A stretch of 7,946 bases of DNA, taken from Prevotellaceae bacterium UBA3627 (lineage in GTDB: Bacteria > Bacteroidota > Bacteroidia > Bacteroidales > Bacteroidaceae). Shown one piece after another: positions 1-5,802 of this stretch (the first letter of the stretch is position 1; each line of letters opens with the position of its first letter). The notes under the pieces were generated by a model that worked only from the letters and a program-made list of their open reading frames with translations, did not search any database and was not told where the DNA came from. A program made the position numbers and the translations under genes. The stretch is taken from assembly GCA_002373375.1 (NCBI GenBank), contig DFLE01000055.1, positions 1 to 7,946 on the forward strand. Reading direction: 5' to 3'.

Positions 1-323
1 ACCGCGACAACACCATCGACGTGTATATCTCTGACGATTATGAGGACGTACTGGCTGAGGGCACATGGCAGCAGTTCTTCACTGAGAAGCCTGAACCTCT
101 GACACGTGAGGAGAAGAAGGCATGGATAGCACAGAACACCAAGGTAGCCTTAGGCTCTGACGCGTTCTTCCCATTCGGTGACAACATCGAGCGCGCACAC
201 AAGTCTGGCGTAGAGTTCATTGCCCAGGCTGGCGGCTCAGTACGTGATGACAATGTGATTGAGACCTGCGACAAGTACGGCATCACAATGGCATTCACTG
301 GTGTAAGACTTTTCCACCACTAA
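1..323 (+). CDS. AICAR transformylase (stand-alone PurH C-terminal domain), 3' end only
   Basis: This is the last ~106 codons of a phosphoribosylaminoimidazolecarboxamide formyltransferase, which uses 10-formyltetrahydrofolate to formylate AICAR to FAICAR in cytoplasmic purine synthesis. The frame is open from position 3 (RDNTIDVYISDDYEDV) to TAA at 321-323, so the true start is left of the window. Family signatures seen: SDAFFPFGDNIERA, the IAQAGGSVRDDNVI glycine-rich stretch, and the terminal FTGVRLFHH, which matches the LRLFHH end of human ATIC. The RDNTIDVYISDDYEDVLA stretch resembles what I remember of the shorter (~390 aa) stand-alone transformylases of Bacteroidales rather than bifunctional PurH. 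A separate cyclohydrolase gene at 5152-5751 supports that reading. The catalytic Lys-His pair lies upstream and cannot be checked. It converges on the mrdA operon across 324-802. Family assignment is firm; the stand-alone form is inferred. Confidence 0.9.
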   Translation, partial: RDNTIDVYISDDYEDVLAEGTWQQFFTEKPEPLTREEKKAWIAQNTKVALGSDAFFPFGDNIERAHKSGVEFIAQAGGSVRDDNVIETCDKYGITMAFTGVRLFHH

Positions 324-380
324 GAATAGCGGACAGAATGTCACTTGGATGGCACAAGACCTTCCTGATATTCTGCTACG

Positions 381-407
381 AAAAAGGGGGACATCACCAA
401 AATGTCC
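381..407 (-). terminator. Weak terminator-like hairpin after the 42-codon ORF
   Basis: GGACAT (389-394) and ATGTCC (402-407) form a 6-bp inverted repeat with a 7-nt loop. Read on the minus strand, the stem is followed by CCC and then five T (complement of A 381-385). This is the shape of a short intrinsic terminator, placed directly at the stop codon of the 407-535 ORF. The stem is short, so activity is uncertain. Confidence 0.35.
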
Positions 408-411
408 TATT
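393..411. repeat. 19-bp direct repeat, copy 1
   Basis: ATCACCAAAATGTCCTATT at 393-411 recurs without mismatch at 749-767, 356 bp away. This copy overlaps the 381-407 hairpin and the stop codon of the 42-codon ORF. The two copies bracket the 22-bp repeat array and both larger hairpins. Confidence 0.85.
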
Positions 412-535
412 TACAGCCTTCCGTTAACGCCCCGTGCTTGCGATATTTCAAAATAATTTCCCGCTGGTCGCGTACAGCGAAATCTACGAAAGGTTGTAAC
501 TCATTGATAATCAGTATAAGCATTTGCTGATACAT
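407..535 (-). CDS. Small hypothetical protein, 42 aa (possible)
   Basis: An ATG at 535-533 opens a frame of 42 codons ending in TAG at 409-407. The product begins MYQQMLILIINELQPF and ends RKHGALTEGCK; it has a short hydrophobic stretch (residues 5-10) and a basic C-terminal part (KYRKHG). I do not recognise a family. Codons are unremarkable and there is no Shine-Dalgarno sequence; the start follows a T-run on the minus strand. It lies beyond the mrdA terminator, with the 22-bp repeats directly upstream and no Bacteroidetes-type promoter that I could see. It may be a real small protein, a remnant of a larger gene, or the inside of an intergenic repeat element. No function is proposed. Confidence 0.3.
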   Translation of the reverse strand: MYQQMLILIINELQPFVDFAVRDQREIILKYRKHGALTEGCK

Positions 536-538
536 AAA

Positions 539-575
539 AAAACGATAGTTTTTGCGCTGCAAAAGCTATCGTTTT
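539..575 (+). terminator. 17-bp stem hairpin, possible bidirectional terminator
   Basis: Bases 539-555 pair with 559-575 around a 3-nt loop (GCT); 16 pairs are Watson-Crick and one is G-T (549/565). The stem begins with an A-run and ends with TTTT, so it could end transcripts from either side, including the AICAR transformylase mRNA from the left. The stem is AT-rich and its right arm is the first unit of the 22-bp tandem array, so it may equally be a by-product of that array. Confidence 0.5.
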
Positions 576-645
576 ACGTTGTAAAAGCTATCGAATGACA
601 CTGTGAAAGCTATCACTTTACATGGTAAAAGCTATGCTTTCACGA
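558..645. repeat. Four-unit 22-bp tandem repeat
   Basis: Units begin at 558, 580, 602 and 624 with an exact 22-bp period. All four share the core AAAGCTAT (562-569, 584-591, 606-613, 628-635). The rest follows roughly TGTAAAAGCTATCGTTTTAC with variation; units 1, 3 and 4 are imperfect palindromes (for example GTGAAAG and CTTTAC in unit 3). GTGAAAGC at 603-610 is also the exact reverse complement of GCTTTCAC at 636-643, so units 3 and 4 can pair. Units are directly abutting without spacers, so this is not a CRISPR array. Confidence 0.85.
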
Positions 646-693
646 AAAAGGGGACGCAAAAAGCTGTTTTTTTGCGTCCCCTGACTGTTTTTT
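645..693 (-). terminator. Bidirectional intrinsic terminator downstream of mrdA
   Basis: A perfect 14-bp stem (649-662 with 669-682) closes a 6-nt loop and includes the GC-rich half GGGGACGC/GCGTCCCC. On the minus strand the stem runs directly into five T (complement of A 645-649), which suits termination of the mrdA operon. On the plus strand a run of six T (688-693) follows after five bases, so it may also stop transcripts from the AICAR transformylase side. It is the strongest terminator in the 324-802 gap. Confidence 0.8.
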
Positions 694-748
694 ATGTCTG
701 TTTCTCTCCTGGTTTGCATTTTTTTGTTGACAAAATCCAGAGAGCCAA

Positions 749-767
749 ATCACCAAAATGTCCTATT
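749..767. repeat. 19-bp direct repeat, copy 2
   Basis: This is the second perfect copy of ATCACCAAAATGTCCTATT (first at 393-411). Here the left GGACAT arm is missing, so no hairpin forms, and the copy lies 35 bp from the mrdA stop codon. Confidence 0.85.
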
Positions 768-770
768 CAG

Positions 771-870
771 CGTCAACATCGCAACAGCTGAAAAAATGGC
801 ACTTATCTGTCAGCATTGCCGTATGACAGATGACGTGCTTGCAGCTGATAAGAATAAGCCAACGTTGACG
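771..870 (-). repeat. Nested imperfect palindrome over the 3' end of mrdA
   Basis: Several inverted pairs share a centre near position 818: ATCTGTCA (805-812) with TGACAGAT (824-831), GCAC (799-802) with GTGC (835-838), CAGCTG (785-790 and 842-847), and CGTCAAC (771-777) with GTTGACG (864-870). The inner 8-bp stem covers the mrdA stop codon at 803-805. The structure could fold in the mRNA 3' end, but the outer arms are short and asymmetric and may be chance. Confidence 0.4.
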
Positions 871-2650
871 GTGAGAGCTTACCCTTCAGGTACTGCTCCA
901 TCATCACGGCACCGATAGGCACACCGAATTCTGCACCGAAACCACCGTTCTCCACATATACCGCAATGGCTATCTTAGGGTCGTCCATAGGAGCAAAGCC
1001 CATAAACACGGAGTGGTCCCTGCCTCTGTTCTGCGCAGTACCGGTCTTACCGCATGCCACATAAGGATAGCGGCTCAGCGCATGACAGGTGCCGCCTGTG
1101 GCAGAGGCACGCATACCGGCAACGACAATGTCGTATGCCTCACGCGACGCCTTGGTATAGTGTTTCTTAGTGTATGCTGTGTCCAAGCGCTCGTCCTGCA
1201 CATGCTTCACAACATGAGGTGTTATCCAATATCCGCGGTTAGCTATGGTGGCACCAAGATTGGCTATCTGCAGAGGTGTAAGGTTTACCTCACCCTGACC
1301 AATGGATATAGAGATAATGGTAAGTCCGTTCCAAGAGCCCTTATATGCATGGTCATAATACTCTCCGTTAGGTATCAGGCCGCGCTTCTCACCGGGCAGG
1401 TCAATACCTGTCTTATAGCCGAAGCCCATTGACACCATATAGTCACGCCATACATTCATAGCGTTCAGCGGCCTGCCGTATTTCTTCCTGTTGCCTATCA
1501 TGTGATAGAGTCCCCAGCAGAAGAAGCCGTTACATGATGTGGACAAAGCCGGGATGACAGCCAACGGCGACGCATGACCGTGACATCCCACATGCAGTCC
1601 CTTAAAGGAGAAGCCATGTGAGCAGCCGTATGTGGTATGCGGGGTTATTATTCCCTCCGTAAGGAATGTGAGTGCCTGTGAAGTCTTGAACGTAGAGCCC
1701 GGCGGATACTGTCCCATTATACTTCTGTTGAGCAACGGTTTCCACACGTTACGCTGCAGTGCCAGATGGTTCTTACCACGCTTCCTGCCCGTCATTATAC
1801 GCGGGTCGTATGACGGTGATGACACCATACACAGCACCTCGCCGGTCTTCGGCTCTATGGCTACGATGGCGCCTATCTTTCCTTCCATCAACCTCTCGCC
1901 GAGCGCCTGCAGGTCCACGTCGATAGACAGTGTGAGGTTCTTGCCTGCCACTGCCTTGCGATCATACTTGCCGTTCTGGTAATGTCCCTGCACCCTGCCG
2001 TGTGCGTCGCGCAGGAGTATCTGCACACCTTTCTCTCCACGCAACTGTTTCTCGTATGAGCGCTCCACGCCGAGTTTGCCTATATAGTCGCCACGCACAT
2101 AGTAGTCGTCATTGTCAATGTCACCTTGCGACACCTCCGCCACGTCGCCCAGCACATGGGCTCCGCAGGCATATTGATACTGTCGCAACGTACGGCGCTG
2201 CACATAGAAACCGGGAAAGCGGAACAGCTTCTCACGGAATACGGCGAAGTCTTGCTCGTCAAGCTGGGTGATGAATGTCTGTTGGGTATAGCGTGAGTAA
2301 CCGGGGTTCTTGTTGCGGTCCTTGATGTCGGCCATACGCTTGTCAAAATACTCACGCGTGATGCCCAGCGCCTCACACAGCTCAAGGGTGTCAAGGTGCT
2401 CGCGCGCCTCGTTCATCACCACCATTATGTCATACGACGGCTGGTTATACACAAGCAGTTTGCCGTTACGGTCAAATATGGCGCCGCGGGCGGGATACTC
2501 TGTCTGTTTCAGGAAAGCGTTGGAGTCGGCACTCTTCTGGTAGTCCTCACTCATTATCTGCAGAGTGAACAGCCTTATTATGTACACTACCACAATGATG
2601 ATAGCCGCACCACCGATGACGTATCTTCTGTTAGTATAGTCGTACACCAT
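803..2650 (-). CDS. mrdA: Penicillin-binding protein 2, peptidoglycan transpeptidase of the elongasome
   Basis: This 615-aa class B PBP cross-links peptidoglycan during lateral-wall growth as part of the Rod complex in the inner membrane. Residues 1-10 are cytoplasmic and 11-32 form one membrane anchor. The dimerisation (pedestal) domain follows, with the RGAIFDRNGKLL motif at 55-66. The transpeptidase domain carries all three active-site motifs: SxxK as STFK at 319-322 (nucleophile Ser319), SxN as SCN at 372-374, and KTG at 535-537. Length is normal for the family. The ATG lies three bases after the mreD stop, with AGGAGG at 2657-2662, so translation is probably coupled. The last ~25 residues (from about LSPSTLAY) look lineage-specific, and their codons overlap a nested palindrome. 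mrdA ends the operon: a terminator lies at 645-693 and rodA does not follow. Confidence 0.96.
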   Translation of the reverse strand: MVYDYTNRRYVIGGAAIIIVVVYIIRLFTLQIMSEDYQKSADSNAFLKQTEYPARGAIFDRNGKLLVYNQPSYDIMVVMNEAREHLDTLELCEALGITREYFDKRMADIKDRNKNPGYSRYTQQTFITQLDEQDFAVFREKLFRFPGFYVQRRTLRQYQYACGAHVLGDVAEVSQGDIDNDDYYVRGDYIGKLGVERSYEKQLRGEKGVQILLRDAHGRVQGHYQNGKYDRKAVAGKNLTLSIDVDLQALGERLMEGKIGAIVAIEPKTGEVLCMVSSPSYDPRIMTGRKRGKNHLALQRNVWKPLLNRSIMGQYPPGSTFKTSQALTFLTEGIITPHTTYGCSHGFSFKGLHVGCHGHASPLAVIPALSTSCNGFFCWGLYHMIGNRKKYGRPLNAMNVWRDYMVSMGFGYKTGIDLPGEKRGLIPNGEYYDHAYKGSWNGLTIISISIGQGEVNLTPLQIANLGATIANRGYWITPHVVKHVQDERLDTAYTKKHYTKASREAYDIVVAGMRASATGGTCHALSRYPYVACGKTGTAQNRGRDHSVFMGFAPMDDPKIAIAVYVENGGFGAEFGVPIGAVMMEQYLKGKLSPSTLAYSYQLQARHLSYGNADR

Positions 2651-2653
2651 CGT

Positions 2654-3136
2654 TTACCTCCTCACGCTGTCTATGGTATAAATAAAAATAAGCGTAAGCA
2701 CTATACTGCCTCCCATACTCTGCAACCAGTCAAGCCAGTCAACTACGGTAAATGCCTCCAAAGCGAAGAATGCAAGGCAGTATATCGTTACGAGAATAAA
2801 TGCGTAAGTGGCAAATTTCATATTGCCGAGGGTCTTGAATCCCGGCATAAGGTCATGGTTATCCTCCTCACTCAGATATAGATCCAGTATGTAAGGCTGC
2901 ACAAAACCTGTCAAGGTCATTGAAGCAGCCGCCAGTCCCGGGGTGTTGGTGAACATATCTATGCACAGTCCCATGGAGAAACAGAGCAGCAGCTGCAGCC
3001 AACGTGCGTAGGTCTTGGGGAACAGTAGCACGAGATATACATACAATAACGGAGTGGCAATACCCATAATGTGGATATTACCTACTATCAACGCCTGTAA
3101 AAGCGTAAAGACTATTATCAGTATTACGAATATCAC
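2654..3136 (-). CDS. mreD: Rod-shape-determining membrane protein MreD
   Basis: This 160-aa, very hydrophobic integral membrane protein is a component of the MreBCD-PBP2 elongasome, where MreD works with MreC to control PBP2 activity. Five or six membrane segments can be placed (about 3-18, 24-40, 45-60, 68-82, 108-128 and 142-158). The GLCIDMFTNTPGLAAASMTL stretch at 56-75 matches the best-conserved part of Bacteroidales MreD, and the NIHIMGIATPLLYVY segment near the N-terminus also fits. The start is GTG at 3136-3134: an in-frame TAG lies two codons upstream and no ATG is available without losing the first membrane segment. It follows mreC by 23 bp and is separated from mrdA by 3 bp; its last codons contain the mrdA Shine-Dalgarno sequence. 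Confidence 0.92.
   Translation of the reverse strand: MIFVILIIVFTLLQALIVGNIHIMGIATPLLYVYLVLLFPKTYARWLQLLLCFSMGLCIDMFTNTPGLAAASMTLTGFVQPYILDLYLSEEDNHDLMPGFKTLGNMKFATYAFILVTIYCLAFFALEAFTVVDWLDWLQSMGGSIVLTLIFIYTIDSVRR
2657..2662 (-). promoter_or_regulatory. Shine-Dalgarno sequence of mrdA
   Basis: AGGAGG on the minus strand lies 6 nt before the mrdA ATG, inside the last codons of mreD (Arg-Arg-stop). A perfect Shine-Dalgarno sequence is unusual for Bacteroidetes; mreB, mreC, mreD and the cyclohydrolase gene here have none. Confidence 0.75.
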
Positions 3137-3159
3137 TGTCTAAGATTTTGTAAGAAGGC

Positions 3160-4023
3160 TCACTCTCCCCTTCTTTGTATCATCAATGAATCTTGCGCTG
3201 CACGCATCAGTTTCAACTGCTCATGCATACGCGAGTTATCTATCACACACACATCCTGCAAGTTTCCGAAATCAGTATATAGCTGTACCTTCAACTGATA
3301 TGACAATCCGTCAGGCGAGTTATACACATGGAGTATCTTACCCACAGGAATGCCCGGGGGGAACACTGCGGAGTAACCCGATGTGACCACGCGGTCATAA
3401 AGTTTGAAATGCGCATGACGAGGCACCTCGTCCACATTGGCCATATTGCTCGCGCCACCGTTCCAGCGCAGATATCCGAAGTAATTGGTATGCTCTATCT
3501 TACAACTGATACTTGACTTGGAAGACAGCGCAGGTATCACTACAGAATAGTGCTCGCCTACCAGATATACGATACCCACGACACCCGTTCCGCTTACGAC
3601 ACCCATGTCTTTCTTTACACCGTCAGCCGCGCCTTTGTCTATCGTCATAAGATTATCACGCTTGTCAACGCTGCTCTGCACCACGCGAGCCGGTATGACA
3701 CCATAGCTTGCGGCATCCTTCAAGCCTGCTATATGGACAGAGTCCACACCCTGCTTCCCCAGTTCTTCCCGCAACTCCTGCAACTGAAACTCCAGATAGG
3801 TATTACGCCGGGTCAGTTCCGTATTCATCTGCGAGAGCGCGAAATAAGAGTTAAGCCCCGCCTGCTTCTCATAGACGAAGCCGGCAATACTGTTGGCAGA
3901 GGATATCCATACTGAACCCTGGTAACTGTTATAGCTGAACAGCAACGCCATGCTGATGCCCTCCAAGAACAGGAAGAGCAACCAATGATAATGTTTTCTT
4001 ATGAAGTCAAGGAGATTGTTCAT
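3160..4023 (-). CDS. mreC: Rod-shape-determining protein MreC
   Basis: This 287-aa bitopic membrane protein is the periplasmic scaffold of the elongasome; MreC binds PBP2 and links it to cytoplasmic MreB. Residues 1-12 are cytoplasmic, 13-31 form the membrane anchor (WLLFLFLEGISMALLFS), about 57-92 give a coiled coil (NTELTRRNTYLEFQLQELRE), and 105-265 make the double beta-barrel domain with GVIPARVV (108-115), DKGAADGVKKDMGV (129-142) and VVTSGYSAVFPPGIPVGKI (212-230). I chose ATG 4023-4021 (MNNLLDFIRK), which matches the usual Bacteroidales N-terminus. The frame stays open to a TTG at 4053, but that start would lie in the loop of the 4031-4073 hairpin and add ten unlikely residues. The gene follows mreB after 61 bp and precedes mreD by 23 bp. 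Confidence 0.94.
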   Translation of the reverse strand: MNNLLDFIRKHYHWLLFLFLEGISMALLFSYNSYQGSVWISSANSIAGFVYEKQAGLNSYFALSQMNTELTRRNTYLEFQLQELREELGKQGVDSVHIAGLKDAASYGVIPARVVQSSVDKRDNLMTIDKGAADGVKKDMGVVSGTGVVGIVYLVGEHYSVVIPALSSKSSISCKIEHTNYFGYLRWNGGASNMANVDEVPRHAHFKLYDRVVTSGYSAVFPPGIPVGKILHVYNSPDGLSYQLKVQLYTDFGNLQDVCVIDNSRMHEQLKLMRAAQDSLMIQRRGE

Positions 4024-4030
4024 ATACAAT

Positions 4031-4073
4031 AATTGAGAATTGAGGATTAACAACTAACCCTCAATTCTCAATT
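4031..4073 (-). repeat. 15-bp perfect inverted repeat between mreB and mreC
   Basis: AATTGAGAATTGAGG (4031-4045) is the exact reverse complement of 4059-4073, with a 13-nt loop. The hairpin fills most of the 61-bp mreB-mreC gap. It ends 7 nt before the mreC ATG and begins 11 nt after the mreB stop. There is no T-run on the minus-strand 3' side, so it is not a classical terminator. Likely roles are mRNA stabilisation or processing, partial attenuation, or control of mreC initiation; it could also be a copy of a dispersed AT-rich repeat. Confidence 0.8.
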
Positions 4074-4084
4074 TCTTTTCGGTA

Positions 4085-5107
4085 TTATCGCATTAGGAAT
4101 GAGAAACGTCCGATATTCTTCAGTGCTATACCTGTACCACGTGCCACGCTGTGCAGTGGGTCGTCAGCGATATGGAACGGTATGCCTATCTTTGTCTCAA
4201 GGCGCTGGTCCAGTCCACGTAACAGAGCACCGCCACCACTGAGATAGATACCGTTTCTGACGATATCAGCATACAACTCCGGCGGAGTATTCTCCAATGC
4301 TGAGAGAACCGCGTCCTCTATCTTTGACACTGTGCGGTCTATACAGTGTGCTATCTCCTGATAGCATACAGGCACCTCCATCGGGAGAGCCGTTATACGG
4401 TTAGGACCACGCACGATATAGTCATCAGGCGCCTGCTCTCCAAGGTCTGTCAAGGCAGAGCCTACGTTTATCTTGATACGCTCAGCCATACGCTCAGACA
4501 CCTTGACATTATGCTGACGATACATATAATCCTGTATGTCGTTTGTCAAGTCATCGCCTGCCACACGTATAGAGTTGTTACTTACGATACCACCGAGAGA
4601 TATCACGGCAATCTCTGTTGAGCCACCGCCTATATCTACTATCATGTTACCTTCTGGTGCCTCAACGTCTATACCTATACCCACAGCAGCCGCCATAGGC
4701 TCAAAGATAAGATATACGTCACGTCCGTCAGCATGCTCCGCTGAGTCACGCACCGCACGCAGCTCAACCTCAGTAGAACCTGAAGGCACACCGATGACCA
4801 TACGAAGTGAAGGAGAGAAGAGGTGATGTCCGGTATTGACCATCTTGATAAGTCCGCGCATCATCATCTCACATGCAGAGAAGTCTGCAATGACGCCGTC
4901 ACGCAGAGGACGCACGGTCTTTATACGCTCATTGGTCTTTTCATACATGCTCTTCGCACGCTCACCTACAGCCACCATTTGGTTGGTGTCACGGTCTATT
5001 GCAACGACGGATGGCTGGTCAACCACGATTTTCCCGTCGTGCATAATGATGGTATTGGCAGTGCCAAGGTCCATCGCTAATTCCTTTGTAAAAGAGAAAA
5101 ATCCCAT
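4085..5107 (-). CDS. mreB: Rod-shape-determining actin homologue MreB
   Basis: This 340-aa cytoplasmic ATP-binding protein forms membrane-associated filaments that orient and move the elongasome. Actin-fold motifs are intact: phosphate-1 DLGTANT (13-19), EPMAAAVG with the putative catalytic Glu136, phosphate-2 DIGGGSTE (158-165), and the adenosine motif LSGGGALLRGL (289-299). The N-terminal FFSFTKELAMDLG is the usual short, partly hydrophobic leader of MreB. Length is typical (about 335-350). The ATG at 5107-5105 is preceded by an A-rich stretch and no Shine-Dalgarno sequence. It lies 44 bp after the cyclohydrolase gene with no promoter that I can see between them, so the two are probably co-transcribed. 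A 61-bp gap with a strong hairpin separates it from mreC, which would allow more MreB than MreC to be made. Confidence 0.97.
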   Translation of the reverse strand: MGFFSFTKELAMDLGTANTIIMHDGKIVVDQPSVVAIDRDTNQMVAVGERAKSMYEKTNERIKTVRPLRDGVIADFSACEMMMRGLIKMVNTGHHLFSPSLRMVIGVPSGSTEVELRAVRDSAEHADGRDVYLIFEPMAAAVGIGIDVEAPEGNMIVDIGGGSTEIAVISLGGIVSNNSIRVAGDDLTNDIQDYMYRQHNVKVSERMAERIKINVGSALTDLGEQAPDDYIVRGPNRITALPMEVPVCYQEIAHCIDRTVSKIEDAVLSALENTPPELYADIVRNGIYLSGGGALLRGLDQRLETKIGIPFHIADDPLHSVARGTGIALKNIGRFSFLMR

Positions 5108-5151
5108 ATCTTTTCTAATTGATAATCAATAATAGAATTTATATGTCTTGA

Positions 5152-5751
5152 TTACATGGTCTTGGTAAACCAAGCGTTGATAGCTGTGTCATAGTGTGAG
5201 CTGACACCGAAGGCACGCTGAGCGAACATACGACGGTCCTCAATATCTGTCTCAGCACCCTTCTTGTTAAGGATATCCAAGAGCACACCATACTCTGCCT
5301 TTGACGGTACAATCACCACGTCCTTGAAGTTCTTGGCTCCAGCACGGATAAGGGAAATACCGCCTATATCTATCTTCTCTATTATATCAGCCTCTGACGC
5401 ACCGCTTGCCACTGTCTGCTCAAACGGATACAAGTCAACAATTACCAGGTCTATCTCTGGTATCTCATACTTAGCCATCTGGTCGAGGTCATCCTGCAAC
5501 TCACGACGGCCGAGTATTCCGCCAAAGATTTTTGGATGCAGAGTCTTTACCCTGCCACCCAGTATTGACGGATATGTAGTAACCTCCTCAACGGCCTGAC
5601 ACTCATAGCCGAGAGATTCAATAAACTTCTGTGTACCACCTGTAGAGAGAAACTTCACTCCCTCTGCGTTGAGCTTCTTCAAGAGCTCGTCAAGACCGTC
5701 CTTGTGGAAAACGCTCACTAAGGCTGTCTTAATCTTTTTTGCTTCTGCCAT
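5152..5751 (-). CDS. purH: IMP cyclohydrolase (stand-alone PurH N-terminal domain)
   Basis: This 199-aa cytoplasmic enzyme closes the ring of FAICAR to give IMP, the last step of de novo purine synthesis. It is only the MGS-like cyclohydrolase domain of bifunctional PurH (usually ~510 aa), ending in TAA after SSHYDTAINAWFTKTM, where the transformylase domain would normally begin. Motifs seen: SVFHKDG (13-19), STGGT (36-40), GGRVKTLHPKIFGG (65-78), DLVIVDLYPF (101-110) and EKIDIGGISLIRAGAKN (125-141). Lys69, Tyr108, Asp128 and Lys140 line up with the Lys66, Tyr104, Asp125 and Lys137 proposed for animal ATIC. The end looks like a clean domain boundary, not a frameshift. It is the first gene of the mre operon, behind the 5803-5833 promoter; the matching transformylase end is at 1-323. 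Confidence 0.93.
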   Translation of the reverse strand: MAEAKKIKTALVSVFHKDGLDELLKKLNAEGVKFLSTGGTQKFIESLGYECQAVEEVTTYPSILGGRVKTLHPKIFGGILGRRELQDDLDQMAKYEIPEIDLVIVDLYPFEQTVASGASEADIIEKIDIGGISLIRAGAKNFKDVVIVPSKAEYGVLLDILNKKGAETDIEDRRMFAQRAFGVSSHYDTAINAWFTKTM

Positions 5752-5754
5752 TGC

Positions 5755-5768
5755 TTTTTACGTAAAAA
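5755..5768. repeat. 14-bp perfect palindrome at the cyclohydrolase start
   Basis: TTTTTACGTAAAAA ends three bases before the start codon at 5751. It lies where a ribosome would bind and inside the predicted leader. It may be an operator, an A-rich translation-enhancing site, or chance in AT-rich DNA. Nothing in the sequence identifies a regulator. Confidence 0.4.
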
Positions 5769-5802
5769 TAAAATGAACCGGTTTCGTTGATTTTTTGATG
5801 CA

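Larger units (their letters stand above)
324..802. other. Repeat-rich convergent intergenic region
   Basis: These 479 bp lie between the 3' ends of the AICAR transformylase (plus) and mrdA (minus). They hold a 42-codon minus-strand ORF (407-535), a duplicated 19-mer (393-411 and 749-767), a 17-bp hairpin (539-575), four 22-bp tandem units (558-645) and a 14-bp hairpin with a T-run on each side (645-693). No long ORF with a recognisable domain is present, and the plus-strand ORFs that start at 603 and 694 look incidental. The region appears to be a transcription-termination zone that has accumulated repeats. Confidence 0.75.

Noticed and set aside
558..645. Possible CRISPR array
   Set aside because: The 22-bp units abut with no spacers, there are only four diverged copies, and no cas gene is visible.
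324..802. Transposon or insertion sequence in the convergent gap
   Set aside because: No transposase fragment, no long terminal inverted repeats and no short target duplication could be identified; only the 19-bp direct repeat is present.
603..918. Two overlapping plus-strand ORFs starting at 603 and 694
   Set aside because: The first is translated largely from the 22-bp repeats and the terminator stem; the second runs antisense into the mrdA 3' end. Neither resembles a known protein.
1013..1432. Long plus-strand ORF antisense to mrdA, and similar ones antisense to mreC, mreB and the outer-membrane factor
   Set aside because: They are shadows of strongly supported genes on the minus strand and show no domain signature.
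4024..4053. Upstream TTG start for mreC
   Set aside because: It would lie in the loop of the hairpin and add ten residues not typical of MreC; the ATG at 4023 gives the expected N-terminus.
5108..5151. Internal promoter for mreB
   Set aside because: No TTTG and TAnnTTTG pair with proper spacing is present in the 44-bp gap; only a short ATTGAT/ATCAAT inverted repeat is seen.
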